Shown: piece by piece, positions 8,118-18,100 of the stretch
How the letters are laid out: every line of letters begins with the position of its first letter
How positions within the stretch are numbered: the stretch's first letter is position 1
Source of the DNA: Anabaena sp. UHCC 0204
GTDB lineage: Bacteria > Cyanobacteriota > Cyanobacteriia > Cyanobacteriales > Nostocaceae
Direction of reading: 5' to 3'
NCBI RefSeq assembly: GCF_009711975.1
Contig: NZ_VIKW01000014.1
Location: forward strand, 60,953-124,952
Length of the DNA: 64,000 nucleotides
Notes under the pieces: model-generated
Told to the model about the DNA's origin: nothing
Databases searched by the model: none
The model's input: the letters and a program-made list of their open reading frames with translations, nothing else
Position numbers and translations under genes: made by a program

Positions 8118-9458
8118 AGCCGATTCTGGTTTAGGTAAAGAAGACGGATGTACTAATAGTTCAGCCGTTGAACGCTTCTCAACCATTTCTCTCGTGATAG
8201 TACAGCAAGTCACATCCTTACGGGAAGGTAACTCATACATGACATCCAGCATCAACTCTTCCACAATACCTCGTAAAGCCCGCGCCCCAGTTTTCCGCCG
8301 ATAGGCTTCTTGAGCGATCGCTTTCAAAGCATCTGTTTTAAAATCTAACTGGACATTATCCATGTTTAGTAGTTTTTGGTACTGTTTCACCAAAGCACTA
8401 CGTGGCTCAGTCAAAATTGCCATCAGCGCATCCTCATCCAGAGGATCTACCACAGCCACCATAGGAATCCGCCCAATAAACTCAGGAATCATCCCAAATT
8501 TCACCAAATCATCTGGTTCGAGATGACGCAATGTATCAGCAGTTCGTTTTTCCTTACTTTGTCCTTCTCCTGGTTGGACAAAGCCTATTGACTTTTTCCC
8601 AACTCTCTGATCTACCACTTTATCTAAACCAACGAAAGCACCACCACAAACAAACAAGATATTGCTCGTATCAATTTGGATACAATCTTGATATGGGTGC
8701 TTGCGTCCGCCTTGGGGTGGGACATTAGCCACAGTCCCCTCTAACATTTTTAGTAAAGCTTGCTGTACACCTTCTCCGGAAACATCTCTAGTAATGGAGG
8801 GATTTTCGCTTTTGCGGGCGATTTTGTCAATTTCATCAATATAGATAATGCCCCGTTGAGCTTCTTCTACATCCAAATCTGCCACTTGCAACAGTCGCAA
8901 CAAGATATTTTCCACATCTTCCCCCACATACCCCGCTTCAGTTAAGGTTGTGGCATCAGCAACAGCAAAGGGAACATCCAGAATTTTGGCTAGAGTTTGC
9001 GCTAAGAGAGTTTTCCCGCAACCAGTTGGTCCAATGAGCAAGATATTAGACTTTTGTAGTTCAATAGCATCATCAGATCCCGATTTTCCACTGGCTTTAG
9101 ACTGAATCACAGCCAAGCGTTTGTAGTGATTGTAAACAGCCACAGATAGCACTTTTTTGGCTTCATCTTGGCCGATAACGTGTTCGTCTAAATATTTTTT
9201 AATCTCTCTCGGTTTAGGAATTTGATTAAACGAGAGATTAGCCGAACGGGTACGACGTTGTTTTTCAGGTGGTTCTGACTTTTGGGCTGGTTGCGCCGCC
9301 GCAGTATTGGTATCCAGCAATTCCTCATCGAGGATTTCATTACACAAGTCAACGCATTCATCGCAGATGTAGACTCCCGGACCCGCGATTAACTTACGCA
9401 CCTGCTCTTGAGACTTACCACAAAATGAACATTTTAAATGGGAGTCGTACTTAGACAT
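8115..9458 (-). CDS. clpX: ATP-dependent Clp protease ATP-binding subunit ClpX
   Basis: A 447-residue AAA+ unfoldase that feeds substrates to ClpP. The N-terminal zinc-binding domain shows CSFCGK (Cys10, Cys13) and CDECVDLC (Cys32, Cys35). The Walker A is GPTGCGKT at about 143-150, Walker [10 protein letters not shown], and the ClpP-contact loop is IGFVQPGEG, which corresponds to the IGF loop. Sensor and C-terminal small-domain motifs ([24 protein letters not shown]) are present. The gene starts 30 bp after the stop of clpP in the order tig-clpP-clpX, the conserved bacterial operon for chaperone plus protease. Confidence 0.97.
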   Translation of the reverse strand: MSKYDSHLKCSFCGKSQEQVRKLIAGPGVYICDECVDLCNEILDEELLDTNTAAAQPAQKSEPPEKQRRTRSANLSFNQIPKPREIKKYLDEHVIGQDEAKKVLSVAVYNHYKRLAVIQSKASGKSGSDDAIELQKSNILLIGPTGCGKTLLAQTLAKILDVPFAVADATTLTEAGYVGEDVENILLRLLQVADLDVEEAQRGIIYIDEIDKIARKSENPSITRDVSGEGVQQALLKMLEGTVANVPPQGGRKHPYQDCIQIDTSNILFVCGGAFVGLDKVVDQRVGKKSIGFVQPGEGQSKEKRTADTLRHLEPDDLVKFGMIPEFIGRIPMVAVVDPLDEDALMAILTEPRSALVKQYQKLLNMDNVQLDFKTDALKAIAQEAYRRKTGARALRGIVEELMLDVMYELPSRKDVTCCTITREMVEKRSTAELLVHPSSLPKPESA

Positions 9459-9488
9459 ATCAGCCTCTTATTTCAGAATGGTGACGTT

Positions 9489-10166
9489 TTACCCTGCTGT
9501 GGGAAGATTTTGTCTAGAAATGACCTGATCGATCAAACCATAATTCTTCGCCTCTTCTGCTGACATAAAAAAGTCGCGTTCTGTATCAGCTTCAAGTTTT
9601 TCTAAGGGTTGACCAGTATGTTTGGCCATTAATTGATTTAACTCACCCTTAATATACAGAATTTCTCGCGCTTGAATTTCAATGTCAATGGCTTGTCCTT
9701 GAGCGCCACCAAGGGGTTGGTGAATCATAATCCGGGAGTCAGGTAAAGACATCCGCTTTCCTGGAGTTCCAGATGTTAATAAAAAGGCCCCCATGCTCGC
9801 GGCTAGTCCAAAGCAGATGGTGACAACATCGGGACGTATTTGTTGAATTGTATCATAAATTGCCATACCTGCGTAGACAGAGCCACCAGGAGAATTTATG
9901 TACAGTTGAATATCCTTTTCTGCATCTTCAGAATCGAGGAATAGTAATTGGGCAACAATAGAGTTAGCGACAACATCATCTATGGGTGTTCCCAAGAAAA
10001 TAATCCGCTCGCGTAGTAGGCGGGAGTAGATATCAAATGCTCTTTCTCCCATACCAGACTGTTCTACCACCATCGGTACGATGTTGCTAGGGCTGCTGAA
10101 ATTGCTGTTAATGCTGATGGGACTCAAGCTCGTGATTGGGTAATTTCCCGACTGCGATACAAGCAT
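9489..10166 (-). CDS. clpP: ATP-dependent Clp protease proteolytic subunit ClpP
   Basis: A 225-residue serine peptidase of the ClpP family. The catalytic triad is visible as Ser124 in GLAASMGAF, His149 in [11 protein letters not shown] and Asp198 in [10 protein letters not shown]. The [11 protein letters not shown] segment is the substrate-binding strand and glycine-rich loop. From ATG 10166 the N-terminal extension before [18 protein letters not shown] is about 32 residues; a start at the internal Met32 would give the core form, so the exact N-terminus is open and may be a processed propeptide. It lies in the tig-clpP-clpX cluster and should partner ClpX. Confidence 0.95.
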   Translation of the reverse strand: MLVSQSGNYPITSLSPISINSNFSSPSNIVPMVVEQSGMGERAFDIYSRLLRERIIFLGTPIDDVVANSIVAQLLFLDSEDAEKDIQLYINSPGGSVYAGMAIYDTIQQIRPDVVTICFGLAASMGAFLLTSGTPGKRMSLPDSRIMIHQPLGGAQGQAIDIEIQAREILYIKGELNQLMAKHTGQPLEKLEADTERDFFMSAEEAKNYGLIDQVISRQNLPTAG

Positions 10167-10299
10167 ACTAGAATATTTAACAATAAATGGAATCGTGAAC
10201 TCTTAACCATTATGCCTCATATAGTAGGAGTCAGGGGTAAGAGGCAGGGGAGCAGGGGGCAGGAAGCAAGGGGGAAACCCCCAAGACCGCGCTGGTTAA

Positions 10300-10330
10300 C
10301 CTGTCACCTGTCACCTGTCATCTGTCACCT
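10300..10330. repeat. Heptamer array CACCTGT, about 4 units
   Basis: Tandem CACCTGT/CATCTGT units in the 170-bp spacer between tig and clpP. The rest of the spacer is a G-rich AGGGGSAGG-type low-complexity sequence at 10236-10275. The array does not disrupt the operon order. Confidence 0.8.
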
Positions 10331-10336
10331 ATCCTA

Positions 10337-11731
10337 TTACTCAGGATTACTGGTTTCTGCTTCTGGAACTGCTGAATCTGTTTCTGCTTCTATAGCAGTT
10401 AAAGAACCTTCTGGGACTAATTCCACAGAAGAGTGTTCTAGTAACCAATCAACAATCTTTTTGGTTAAAAGTTCTTCTTCGACTACTCCACGCAGTCTAT
10501 CTTCATCCAAGTCTTGATCAGGATACTCTACCATCAACTCTGTGACTCTAGCTTGAACTTCTGCTGCTGTCACTGCGATGGATTCGCGTTTGCCAATTTC
10601 TTGTAAAGAGAGAGAACGTTTAAGACGATCTATCGCTTCAGGCTTTGATCTATCTCGCAATTGGGGAATAATATCTTGGGTAAATAGCTTTTTAACATCT
10701 ATCCCCTGCTGAGACAGCTTCATTGCTGTTTGTGTCAGCATAGCATCAACTTCTTGATCAATGAATGTTGTCGGTAAGTCTATTTCTACATAGTTGAGCA
10801 GTTCTTTTAATAAAGCTTCTTGCTGATTCTCTTTGGTTTTATCTGCGGCTTCTTTTTGATACCGTTCTTCCAAGGATGCCCGTAATTGATCTAATGTCTC
10901 AAATTCACTGACTTCTTGGGCGAAATCATCATCTAACTCTGGTAGTTCTTTGGTTTTGATTTCTTTAAGTGTGATGGTAAACAGAGCCGCTTTACCAGAT
11001 AATTCTTCGTTAGCGTAAGGATCTGGGAATTGAGCCGAGACTTCTTTGGTTTCTCCAGGGTTCATGCCCACTATACCCAAGACAAAACCGGGGATAAACT
11101 TATCTTCTTGTAACTCAACTTGAAAATCAGTTCCTTCTCCACCGGGAATTGGTTTTGGTTCGGTGTCGGGGTCTTCACCTTCTGCTTTAGCAATCACACC
11201 TTTAAAATCAATTACAGCCACATCACCAATTGCGGCTGCACGTCCTTCTACAGGGACTAATGTTGCTAATTTTGCTCTTTGTTCTTCGATGATTGTATCT
11301 ACTTGGGTAGGATCATATTTGATTTCCTCGGCTTTGGCCTCTAACCCAGTGTATTGGTTTAACTTGATTTCTGGGACTGTATCCACCGCAGCAGAAATAG
11401 TCAAAGGTTGGCCGGGGTCATAATTATTAATCAAATCATCGAAGGAAGAGCGTAATTGCGGTTGACCAATCGCGGCAATGGCTTCTTGTTTAATTGCTTG
11501 CTCAATACCTTCTTGAATTATTTCTTCCAGGGCGGCCGCCTTGACACGAGTAGTTCCGAGGCGTTGGATTAATACTTGCCGGGGTACTTTGCCTTTACGA
11601 AACCCAGGAATGTTGACGGTATTGCTTAAATTTCTAATGACTTGATCGTATTTTTGTTTGGTAATTTCCGGTGTAATTTCTATTTCTAAACCAATTTGAC
11701 TGGCGGGAAGTCTTTCCTGGGTAACTTTCAT
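10337..11731 (-). CDS. tig: Trigger factor
   Basis: A 464-residue ribosome-associated folding chaperone with peptidyl-prolyl isomerase activity. The N-terminal ribosome-binding domain carries the GFRKGKVPRQVL signature at about residues 43-54. The FKBP-type PPIase domain (AVIDFKGVI...FQVELQEDKFIPGFVLGIVGMNPGETKEV) follows, then the helical C-terminal chaperone domain. The tail is acidic and low-complexity. It is the first gene of the tig-clpP-clpX cluster. Length is normal for cyanobacterial trigger factors. Confidence 0.96.
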   Translation of the reverse strand: MKVTQERLPASQIGLEIEITPEITKQKYDQVIRNLSNTVNIPGFRKGKVPRQVLIQRLGTTRVKAAALEEIIQEGIEQAIKQEAIAAIGQPQLRSSFDDLINNYDPGQPLTISAAVDTVPEIKLNQYTGLEAKAEEIKYDPTQVDTIIEEQRAKLATLVPVEGRAAAIGDVAVIDFKGVIAKAEGEDPDTEPKPIPGGEGTDFQVELQEDKFIPGFVLGIVGMNPGETKEVSAQFPDPYANEELSGKAALFTITLKEIKTKELPELDDDFAQEVSEFETLDQLRASLEERYQKEAADKTKENQQEALLKELLNYVEIDLPTTFIDQEVDAMLTQTAMKLSQQGIDVKKLFTQDIIPQLRDRSKPEAIDRLKRSLSLQEIGKRESIAVTAAEVQARVTELMVEYPDQDLDEDRLRGVVEEELLTKKIVDWLLEHSSVELVPEGSLTAIEAETDSAVPEAETSNPE

Positions 11732-12776
11732 GCTTTGTTTCTATTTTTCTGGTATTTTTATTTACGAGTACACACAAGACGCAATTGCCTATCACCACGG
11801 GAAGCGATCGCTCACGGCTTCGGCTATCACCATTTTCAGGCGTTTCTATCTTGAATATCTCACGGTGAGGATATGCTGATCAGGCATTATTCAAATCCAA
11901 AAATGGATGATTACCTCTAGCAGATATCCAGTTTACGGCCAAAAGCAAGGCACTGAAAACTTTCTCAAAACTTGACACTCTCCTGCCTAAAGGCAAGGAA
12001 ATTCTTAAGACTTCACAGTCTTAATATCCTGTTTACACAGGTTCTCAGGCTCACCACGTTTGCCCAGTAGGGCGTAGTGATATCTCCTCAAGGTTGTTTC
12101 GGGCGTAGACTTTCCCCCAGTCCGGAGGTAGGTTTTTAATCTTGTACTGATTAAACTATCCTAACATCAGAATTAGGACTAAGTAGGTGAGTGTTAATTC
12201 AAAATGAGTTCTCTACGACTATTACACAATGACGTAAATAAGCAAATCATTCAAAATCCTTAACAAGCTTGTTCCATCTGCTTTGGGAATTTCTAATCAT
12301 GATTTTTTAATTCCGCCCTGCGGTACTAGTGGACGTAGCAAGGTATAATCTAGTTCGTGAGGCCGGCGTAAAGAAGTTAGTAGGGAGTTTCTAGTAATAT
12401 ATCCCACTGATTCAAGATAGTCGCCCTAGTTCCGGTAATATAACTTTACAATCCCAGCTGATCAAAAATATCTAAATGTTAATTTTTCTGAGTTTCCTTT
12501 TTTTGCAGCTTGTTGTATGATAGAACATTATACGGTAGTATCTTTGATTGTTATTAATAAATTGCTGTAAACTACGATATCATCTATTTTTTAACTGCAA
12601 TATAAACAAATGCGTCTCAAATTCCTCAATAATCGTCAAAAACTGAGATAAAATTCCAAAAATATTCAAATTTTATTATTTAACATCGGCTGTTGAGATC
12701 AACAACAGAGATATTTGTTTTTTTGCTTGTTCCGAAAAGAAAACGTGTTAATAACCTCTTAAAGGAGGAGTTGAGT
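11732..12776. other. Long intergenic region between tig and asd
   Basis: A 1.05-kb region between divergent genes with no supported ORF. It contains a hairpin-led block at 11970-12150 described separately, a C+G-richer stretch near 12315-12375, and an AT-rich end (12460-12690) that probably holds the asd promoter. I found no tRNA, rRNA or recognisable riboswitch. Its size and islands of higher GC suggest decayed mobile DNA or an unrecognised noncoding RNA. Confidence 0.4.
11970..12150. mobile_element. Candidate TnpB-element end/guide-RNA remnant (no tnpB)
   Basis: The block begins ACTTGACACTCTCCTGCCTAA, with the hairpin TCCTGCCT-AA-AGGCAAGGA at 11981-11999, then a C/T-rich stretch ending CAGTCCGGAGGTAGG. 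The hairpin and its flanks resemble the conserved right end of cyanobacterial IS200/IS605-family TnpB elements, which also encodes the guide RNA. No tnpB reading frame is near, so this would be a relic. The recognition is from memory of such ends, not from an alignment. Confidence 0.35.
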
Positions 12777-13799
12777 TTGTCTAAATCCTATCGTGTAGCT
12801 ATTTTGGGAGCAACGGGTGCTGTAGGCACAGAGTTGCTAGAATTACTAGAAAGCCGAAATTTTCCCCTAGCTGACCTCAAATTGTTGGCATCAGAACGCA
12901 GTGCTGGACAAAAACTAAGATTCAAAGGAGAAGATATATCAGTAGAGGCTGTCAGTAATCATTCCTTTGATCATGTAGATTTAGTCTTAGCCAGTGCTGG
13001 GGGCAGTATCTCCAAAGCTTGGGCAGGCATAGCTGTAGAAAAAGGAGGAGTGGTAATTGATAATTCCAGCGCCTTCCGCATGAACCCAGATGTACCTTTA
13101 GTAGTGCCAGAGGTAAATCCCCAAGCCGCATCTAATCATCAAGGAATTATCGCTAATCCCAACTGTACGACAATTCTGATGTCATTGGCAGTGTGGCCAT
13201 TACATCAAGTAAAACCAGTCAAAAGGATTATTGCCGCTACCTATCAATCAGCTAGTGGTGCTGGGGCAAAGGCGATGGAGGAAGTCAAAATCCAAAGTGG
13301 CGCTATACTACAAGGAAAGCAACCAGTAGCAGAGGTATTACCTTATCCGTTGGCATTTAATTTATTTCCCCATAATTCCCCTTTAACTGCTTGGGGATAT
13401 TGCGAGGAAGAAATGAAAATGGTGAACGAAACTCGCAAAATATTCGGTAATCAAGAAATCAGAATTACAGCTACTTGTGTACGAGTTCCCGTACTCCGCG
13501 CCCATTCTGAGGCAATTAATCTAGAATTTGATACACCTTTTAATCCAGATACAGCTAGAGAAATATTGAGTAAATCACCTGGTGTTAAATTAGTAGAAGA
13601 TTGGCAAAAAAATTATTTTCCGATGCCAATAGATGCCAGTGGAAAAGATGAAATTTTAGTGGGGAGAATTCGTCAGGATATTTCTCATCCTTGTGGTTTA
13701 GAATTGTGGCTATGTGGCGATCAAATCCGTAAAGGTGCAGCATTAAACGCAGTTCAAATTGCGGAGTTATTAGTAAACAAAGATTGGTTTAGTCATTAA
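12777..13799 (+). CDS. asd: Aspartate-semialdehyde dehydrogenase
   Basis: The 340-residue enzyme makes aspartate semialdehyde from aspartyl phosphate, the branch point to lysine, threonine and methionine. The NADP-binding glycine motif is VAILGATGAVGTELLELL near the N-terminus, the catalytic Cys is in ANPNCTTILM, and the late RVPVLRAHSEAINLEF contains conserved substrate residues. I chose the TTG at 12777 because AAAGGAGG lies 8 nt upstream and the protein then starts SKSYRVAILG as in its relatives. TTG 12771 is too close to the ribosome binding site and the longer frame from 12693 adds an unrelated sequence. It heads the asd-dapA-RNase J cluster. Confidence 0.95.
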   Translation: MSKSYRVAILGATGAVGTELLELLESRNFPLADLKLLASERSAGQKLRFKGEDISVEAVSNHSFDHVDLVLASAGGSISKAWAGIAVEKGGVVIDNSSAFRMNPDVPLVVPEVNPQAASNHQGIIANPNCTTILMSLAVWPLHQVKPVKRIIAATYQSASGAGAKAMEEVKIQSGAILQGKQPVAEVLPYPLAFNLFPHNSPLTAWGYCEEEMKMVNETRKIFGNQEIRITATCVRVPVLRAHSEAINLEFDTPFNPDTAREILSKSPGVKLVEDWQKNYFPMPIDASGKDEILVGRIRQDISHPCGLELWLCGDQIRKGAALNAVQIAELLVNKDWFSH

Positions 13800-13930
13800 T
13801 TTGAGGTGGGGAAATAACTGATAATTCCAATATGTGGGCGGGTTTTATATATAAATTATCAAATAGTAGCTATATTTATCTGCTAAACACGCCCATACGA
13901 CTAAAAACTGATAAATGAGGAGAAAAAAGG

Positions 13931-14815
13931 GTGGGAGATTTTGGTACAATTGTAACGGCTATGATTACGCCGTTTAAAGCAGATGGTAGTATTAACTATG
14001 ATGTGGTAGCCAAACTAGCAGATCATTTAGTTAACAACGGCACAGATGCTTTAGTGGTGTGTGGAACAACAGGGGAATCCCCTACACTGAGTTGGGATGA
14101 AGAATACCAATTATTTGTTGAGGTATTGCAAGCCGTATCGGGTAAAGCTAAAGTAATTGCTGGGTGTGGTTCTAATTACACTAAAGAAGCGATCGCCGCC
14201 ACTCAAAAAGCAGCTAAAATAGGAGTACATGGTTCTTTACAAGTAGTCCCATATTACAATAAACCGCCGCAATCTGGGTTATATCAGCACTTTCAGGCAA
14301 TAGCGCAATCCTGTCCTGACTTGCCAATGATACTATATAACATCCCCGGTCGGACTGGCCAAAACCTCAATCCAGAAACAGTAGTACGGTTATCAGAAAT
14401 TGATAATATTGTAGGAATTAAAGAAGCCAGTGGCAACTTAGATCAAGTTAGTGAAATCCGTCGCTTGACACCAAAAGAATTTCAGATTTACGCTGGGGAT
14501 GATTCTTTAACCTTACCTATGTTAGCAATAGGCGCTCAAGGTGTGATCAGCGTGGCTTCTCATTTGGTTGGTAATCAACTCCAAGAGATGATTCAAGCAT
14601 GGCAAGTAGGAAAAACTCAAATTGCTACCGACATTCATCTACAACTGTTTCCATTGTTTAAAGCTTTATTTTTAACTACAAATCCCATTCCTGTCAAAGA
14701 AGCACTAAAACTGCAAGGTTGGGAAGTAGGTTCAACTCGGCCACCCCTATGTGAAGCTGATCTGGATGTTTCTCAAAAATTAAAATCAGTCATGGAAAAG
14801 CTGAATTTAATCTAA
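13931..14815 (+). CDS. dapA: 4-hydroxy-tetrahydrodipicolinate synthase
   Basis: A 294-residue enzyme that condenses aspartate semialdehyde with pyruvate, the committed step to lysine and diaminopimelate. The Schiff-base Lys is K164 in [10 protein letters not shown], and Tyr136 ([10 protein letters not shown]) and the GTTGES pyruvate-binding motif (45-50) are present. The start is a GTG at 13931 preceded by AGGAGAAAAAAGG. It follows asd by 131 bp, consistent with co-regulation of consecutive pathway steps. Confidence 0.96.
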   Translation: MGDFGTIVTAMITPFKADGSINYDVVAKLADHLVNNGTDALVVCGTTGESPTLSWDEEYQLFVEVLQAVSGKAKVIAGCGSNYTKEAIAATQKAAKIGVHGSLQVVPYYNKPPQSGLYQHFQAIAQSCPDLPMILYNIPGRTGQNLNPETVVRLSEIDNIVGIKEASGNLDQVSEIRRLTPKEFQIYAGDDSLTLPMLAIGAQGVISVASHLVGNQLQEMIQAWQVGKTQIATDIHLQLFPLFKALFLTTNPIPVKEALKLQGWEVGSTRPPLCEADLDVSQKLKSVMEKLNLI

Positions 14816-15052
14816 ACAGCAATAAGTAAGCGACTTATAAATAATGTGTATGAATTGTTATTTGATTGCAATTGAAACACCTGTGCTACAACTGAACCAT
14901 ATAAAAACCATTCAGTTTTAAGTCCGTTTTACGTAAACACAATTGCATAGGACTGCATAAAAGCTGAATTTAAACAGAAATTTGGTGTTTTCTTTCATAC
15001 AAGAAACCGAACTATCAACTGATTAACAACCAACAACAATCTCCAGGAGAAA

Positions 15053-16819
15053 ATGTCTAAAACCGAAACTAATCCCACTCTCAAAATTATTCCTTTGGGT
15101 GGTCTACACGAAATAGGTAAAAATACTTGCGTTTTCGAGTATGACGACGAAATTATTCTCTTAGATGCAGGATTAGCATTTCCTACAGAGGCCATGCACG
15201 GGGTAAATATTGTATTACCAGATACAACCTACCTGCGGGAAAATCGCCATAAGATTAAAGGCATGATCGTCACTCATGGTCATGAAGACCATATTGGGGG
15301 CATTGCTTTTCACTTGAAGCAATTTGATATTCCTGTGATTCATGGACCAAGACTAGCAATGGCAATGCTAGAAGGGAAATTAGAAGAAGCAGGAGTGCGC
15401 GATCGCACAGAATTAAGAACAGTCATGCCCCGCGACGTGGTAAGAATTGGTCAACATTTCTTTGCCGAATATATCCGCAACACCCACTCCATCGCTGATA
15501 GTTTTACTGTTGCTATTCATACACCATTGGGCGTAGTTATCCACACGGGAGACTTCAAAATTGATCATACTCCCGTAGATGGTGAAAAATTCGACTTACA
15601 ACGTCTAGCAGAACATGGCGAAAAAGGCGTACTCTGCTTATTGAGTGATTCCACCAACGCCGAAGTTCCCGGATTTACCCCTTCCGAACGTTCTGTTTTT
15701 CCCAACCTTGATCGAGAATTTTCCTACGCGACTGGACGCTTATTTGTCACTACCTTTGCTTCCAGTGTTCATCGCATCAACATGATTTTGCAACTAGCAA
15801 GAAAACATAATCGTGTGGTGACAGTTGTAGGGCGTTCAATGCTGAATTTAATCGCCCACGCTCGGAATTTAGGTTATATCAAATGTGAAGATAGCCTGTT
15901 CCAACCGTTGCATACTGTCCGGGGAATGCCAGATGATAGAGTGTTAATTTTAACTACTGGCTCTCAGGGTGAAAGAATGGCAGCAATGACCAGAATTGCT
16001 AACAAAGAACACCCCCATATCAAAATTCGCCAAGGAGATACAGTTGTATTCTCTGCTAACCCCATTCCCGGTAACACAATTGCAGTGGTGAACACCATTG
16101 ATAAATTGATGATTCAAGGGGCAAAAGTAGTCTATGGAAGGGATAAAGGGATTCACGTTTCCGGACATGGCTGTCAGGAAGAACAAAAGCTGATGATTGC
16201 TTTAACTCGTCCTAAGTTCTTTGTGCCATTCCACGGTGAACATCGGATGTTAGTCAAGCATTCGCAAACTGCTCAAAGTATGGGCATCCCGGCGGAAAAT
16301 ATGGTGATTATCCAAAATGGCGATGTGATAGAGTTGACAGAAAATTCTATTCGTGCTACTGCAAAAGTACCATCTGGAATTGAATTGGTAGATACTTCTA
16401 GTTCTGGCATGGTGAGTTCTCAAGTATTGCAAGAACGCCAACGCATGGCTTCAGAAGGCATGGTGACTATTGCTGCTGCCATTGATTGGAACGGTAAGCT
16501 CATGGCTAGACCAGAACTGCATATGCAAGGTGTGGTGACAAGTATCGAGCGATCGCTCTTACAGAAATGGGTACAACAGCGCCTTGAAGAAATTCTCGGT
16601 GTCCGGTGGTCAGAATTTTCTCCCCTAGAAGGACAGCCCGCAGATACAGACTGGGGTGGTTTGCAAGAAATGTTAGAACGTGAATTAGCTCGTTCTATGC
16701 GGAGAGAGTTGCAATGTCAACCTTCTTTGACTTTGTTAATGCAAATCCCGGAAGAGCCTCCTGTGAAGGTTTCTGATGGCAGAAGACGACGCACTCGTTC
16801 TACTGCTGTGGCTTCTTAA
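15053..16819 (+). CDS. rnj: Ribonuclease J
   Basis: A 588-residue metallo-beta-lactamase/beta-CASP nuclease. The zinc-binding HGHEDH motif is at residues 75-80, with later HTGDFKID and SDSTNAE (lactamase motifs) and the beta-CASP segments VVGRSMLNL and SGHGCQEEQKLMI. A C-terminal domain follows, with a basic RRRRTRS tail. RNase J combines 5'-3' exonuclease and endonuclease activity in mRNA turnover. Placement after asd-dapA is a common cyanobacterial order. The start ATG at 15053 follows CAGGAGAAA. A good terminator follows the gene. Confidence 0.95.
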   Translation: MSKTETNPTLKIIPLGGLHEIGKNTCVFEYDDEIILLDAGLAFPTEAMHGVNIVLPDTTYLRENRHKIKGMIVTHGHEDHIGGIAFHLKQFDIPVIHGPRLAMAMLEGKLEEAGVRDRTELRTVMPRDVVRIGQHFFAEYIRNTHSIADSFTVAIHTPLGVVIHTGDFKIDHTPVDGEKFDLQRLAEHGEKGVLCLLSDSTNAEVPGFTPSERSVFPNLDREFSYATGRLFVTTFASSVHRINMILQLARKHNRVVTVVGRSMLNLIAHARNLGYIKCEDSLFQPLHTVRGMPDDRVLILTTGSQGERMAAMTRIANKEHPHIKIRQGDTVVFSANPIPGNTIAVVNTIDKLMIQGAKVVYGRDKGIHVSGHGCQEEQKLMIALTRPKFFVPFHGEHRMLVKHSQTAQSMGIPAENMVIIQNGDVIELTENSIRATAKVPSGIELVDTSSSGMVSSQVLQERQRMASEGMVTIAAAIDWNGKLMARPELHMQGVVTSIERSLLQKWVQQRLEEILGVRWSEFSPLEGQPADTDWGGLQEMLERELARSMRRELQCQPSLTLLMQIPEEPPVKVSDGRRRRTRSTAVAS

Positions 16820-16846
16820 GAATTAGCTCACGCAAAGTCGCAAAGG

Positions 16847-16882
16847 CGCAAAGGTGTTTTTTAGCATCTTTGCGTTTTTTTT
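16847..16882 (+). terminator. Rho-independent terminator after RNase J gene
   Basis: Stem CGCAAAGGTG (16847-16856) with CATCTTTGCG (16865-16874), one G-T pair, an 8-nt loop, then eight Ts. It sits 27 bp after the RNase J stop and closes the asd-dapA-rnj cluster. Confidence 0.85.
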
Positions 16883-17686
16883 ATGTGATTTAAAGAACAA
16901 TCTTACGTATCCTGCAAATAATATTTAAGAAGAGTAGTTAAGCCTAGAGATAGAGTTAGACTGAAAGTGAGGGGTGTAAGAATTAGAGTTATGGTGTCAT
17001 GGAGAAAGAAGGGCGAGAGGATACCACAGCCGAAAGTTAGAGCCATCAATCAATCTAAAGGACTAGGGGCAGAGTTCAATAGCAGCATCATTGCTTGGCA
17101 GGAAAATCTAGCATAGGTAAGGTTGGAGCTAATCACCATCAGACTCAACAAAAATACAATGGTGTTGGCATCTATGTTCTAGCCAGTTTCCTGTCAATTT
17201 AGAATTCCCAAAGTTATCAACACCACAGCAGCATCAACTCAGTCCAGAAAAAACAAGTTCATTCGTAAACTGGAGTTGTAACCAAGAGCTAAAGCTAGGC
17301 AGATTCAACATAATTGACTATAAATGGCAAAATTAGTAGAAATAACTGCCTGGAGTTAGCTATTTGCAAGTATTTTACTTAATCTTGATTATTGATAATC
17401 ATGACTGTATTAAGTTATGTTACAGTTAAAAAAAATCACGTCTAAAGGCAGATGTCTTCACTAAAATTTTAACTGTGTCAAGTTATCAATAAGATTAAAT
17501 AAATACAGTATTGCTTTTGGGAAATTACGTTTAAAGTAACGTATCAATACATAGATTAAAAAGAGGCAGCAGTTCATTCCACTTTTGACAAAATTTCCGT
17601 CATAATACTGTTTTTCGATTTAGGTTCTTGTCATATTGTATATTCATCCGTAAGGTGAATACCCTCATAAGAAGAGAGGCATTACC
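16883..17686. other. Long gene-free region upstream of the Mo-nitrogenase C-domain gene
   Basis: About 800 bp with no recognisable gene. The first part (16920-17330) is less AT-rich than the usual spacers and holds a 41-codon frame from ATG 16991 that matches nothing I know, interrupted thereafter by stops; it may be a decayed gene or an RNA. The second part (17340-17660) is strongly AT-rich and probably regulatory, with imperfect repeats of AAAATTTTAACTGTGTCAAG character. Confidence 0.4.
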
Positions 17687-18064
17687 ATGAAGGTATCTAA
17701 AAATACCAGCAAAAAGATTTTCCTAGTAAGTTGGATTTCTCTACATCATGTAGACGCTGGTGAAGCTAATGTTAGTCCGTTACACAATGTTGCATCTAAA
17801 CCTCTTTGGGACTTATTTGGTCCGTTACGAAATTGGGTAGACAACTTTCAAGTAAGCGATCGCCTATTAGCTCATCGGTTGTGTAAATTCATCCCGTCTC
17901 AGTGTCCATTTGAGCGTGATGTCCAAGTATTCGGTAAAACCCTGTTTCACATTCCCCCAATGTGTAAACTTAACCCTTTGTACGAAGAAGTAGTAGGTTT
18001 ACGATTTAGAGCAATGTGCTATTTAGCTGATGCGTGTGGCGAGGACATATCACAATATTGCTAA
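17687..18064 (+). CDS. Stand-alone Mo-dependent nitrogenase C-terminal domain protein
   Basis: A 125-residue protein. Residues 40-125 (PLWDLFGPLRNWVDNFQVSD through CKFIPSQCPFERDV, HIPPMCKLNPLYEEVVGLRF and CYLADACGEDISQYC) match the small Cys-rich domain annotated as the Mo-dependent nitrogenase C-terminal domain in cyanobacteria, which also occurs as a separate protein. Seven Cys are visible in the protein, several in conserved spacing. Its biochemical role is not known. An AAGAGAGG ribosome binding site precedes the ATG. It is isolated from nif genes in this window, so a link to nitrogen fixation is only suggested by the family name. Confidence 0.8.
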   Translation: MKVSKNTSKKIFLVSWISLHHVDAGEANVSPLHNVASKPLWDLFGPLRNWVDNFQVSDRLLAHRLCKFIPSQCPFERDVQVFGKTLFHIPPMCKLNPLYEEVVGLRFRAMCYLADACGEDISQYC

Positions 18065-18100
18065 TTGCTGATTTTTGAATTACTAACAACCGACAACTAA

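Noticed and set aside
12693..12776. N-terminal extension of Asd from an upstream TTG
   Set aside because: The added 28 residues do not resemble Asd, and AAAGGAGG is placed correctly for TTG 12777.
16991..17116. 41-codon ORF as a gene
   Set aside because: No family resemblance, no clear ribosome binding site, and stops follow in the same frame.
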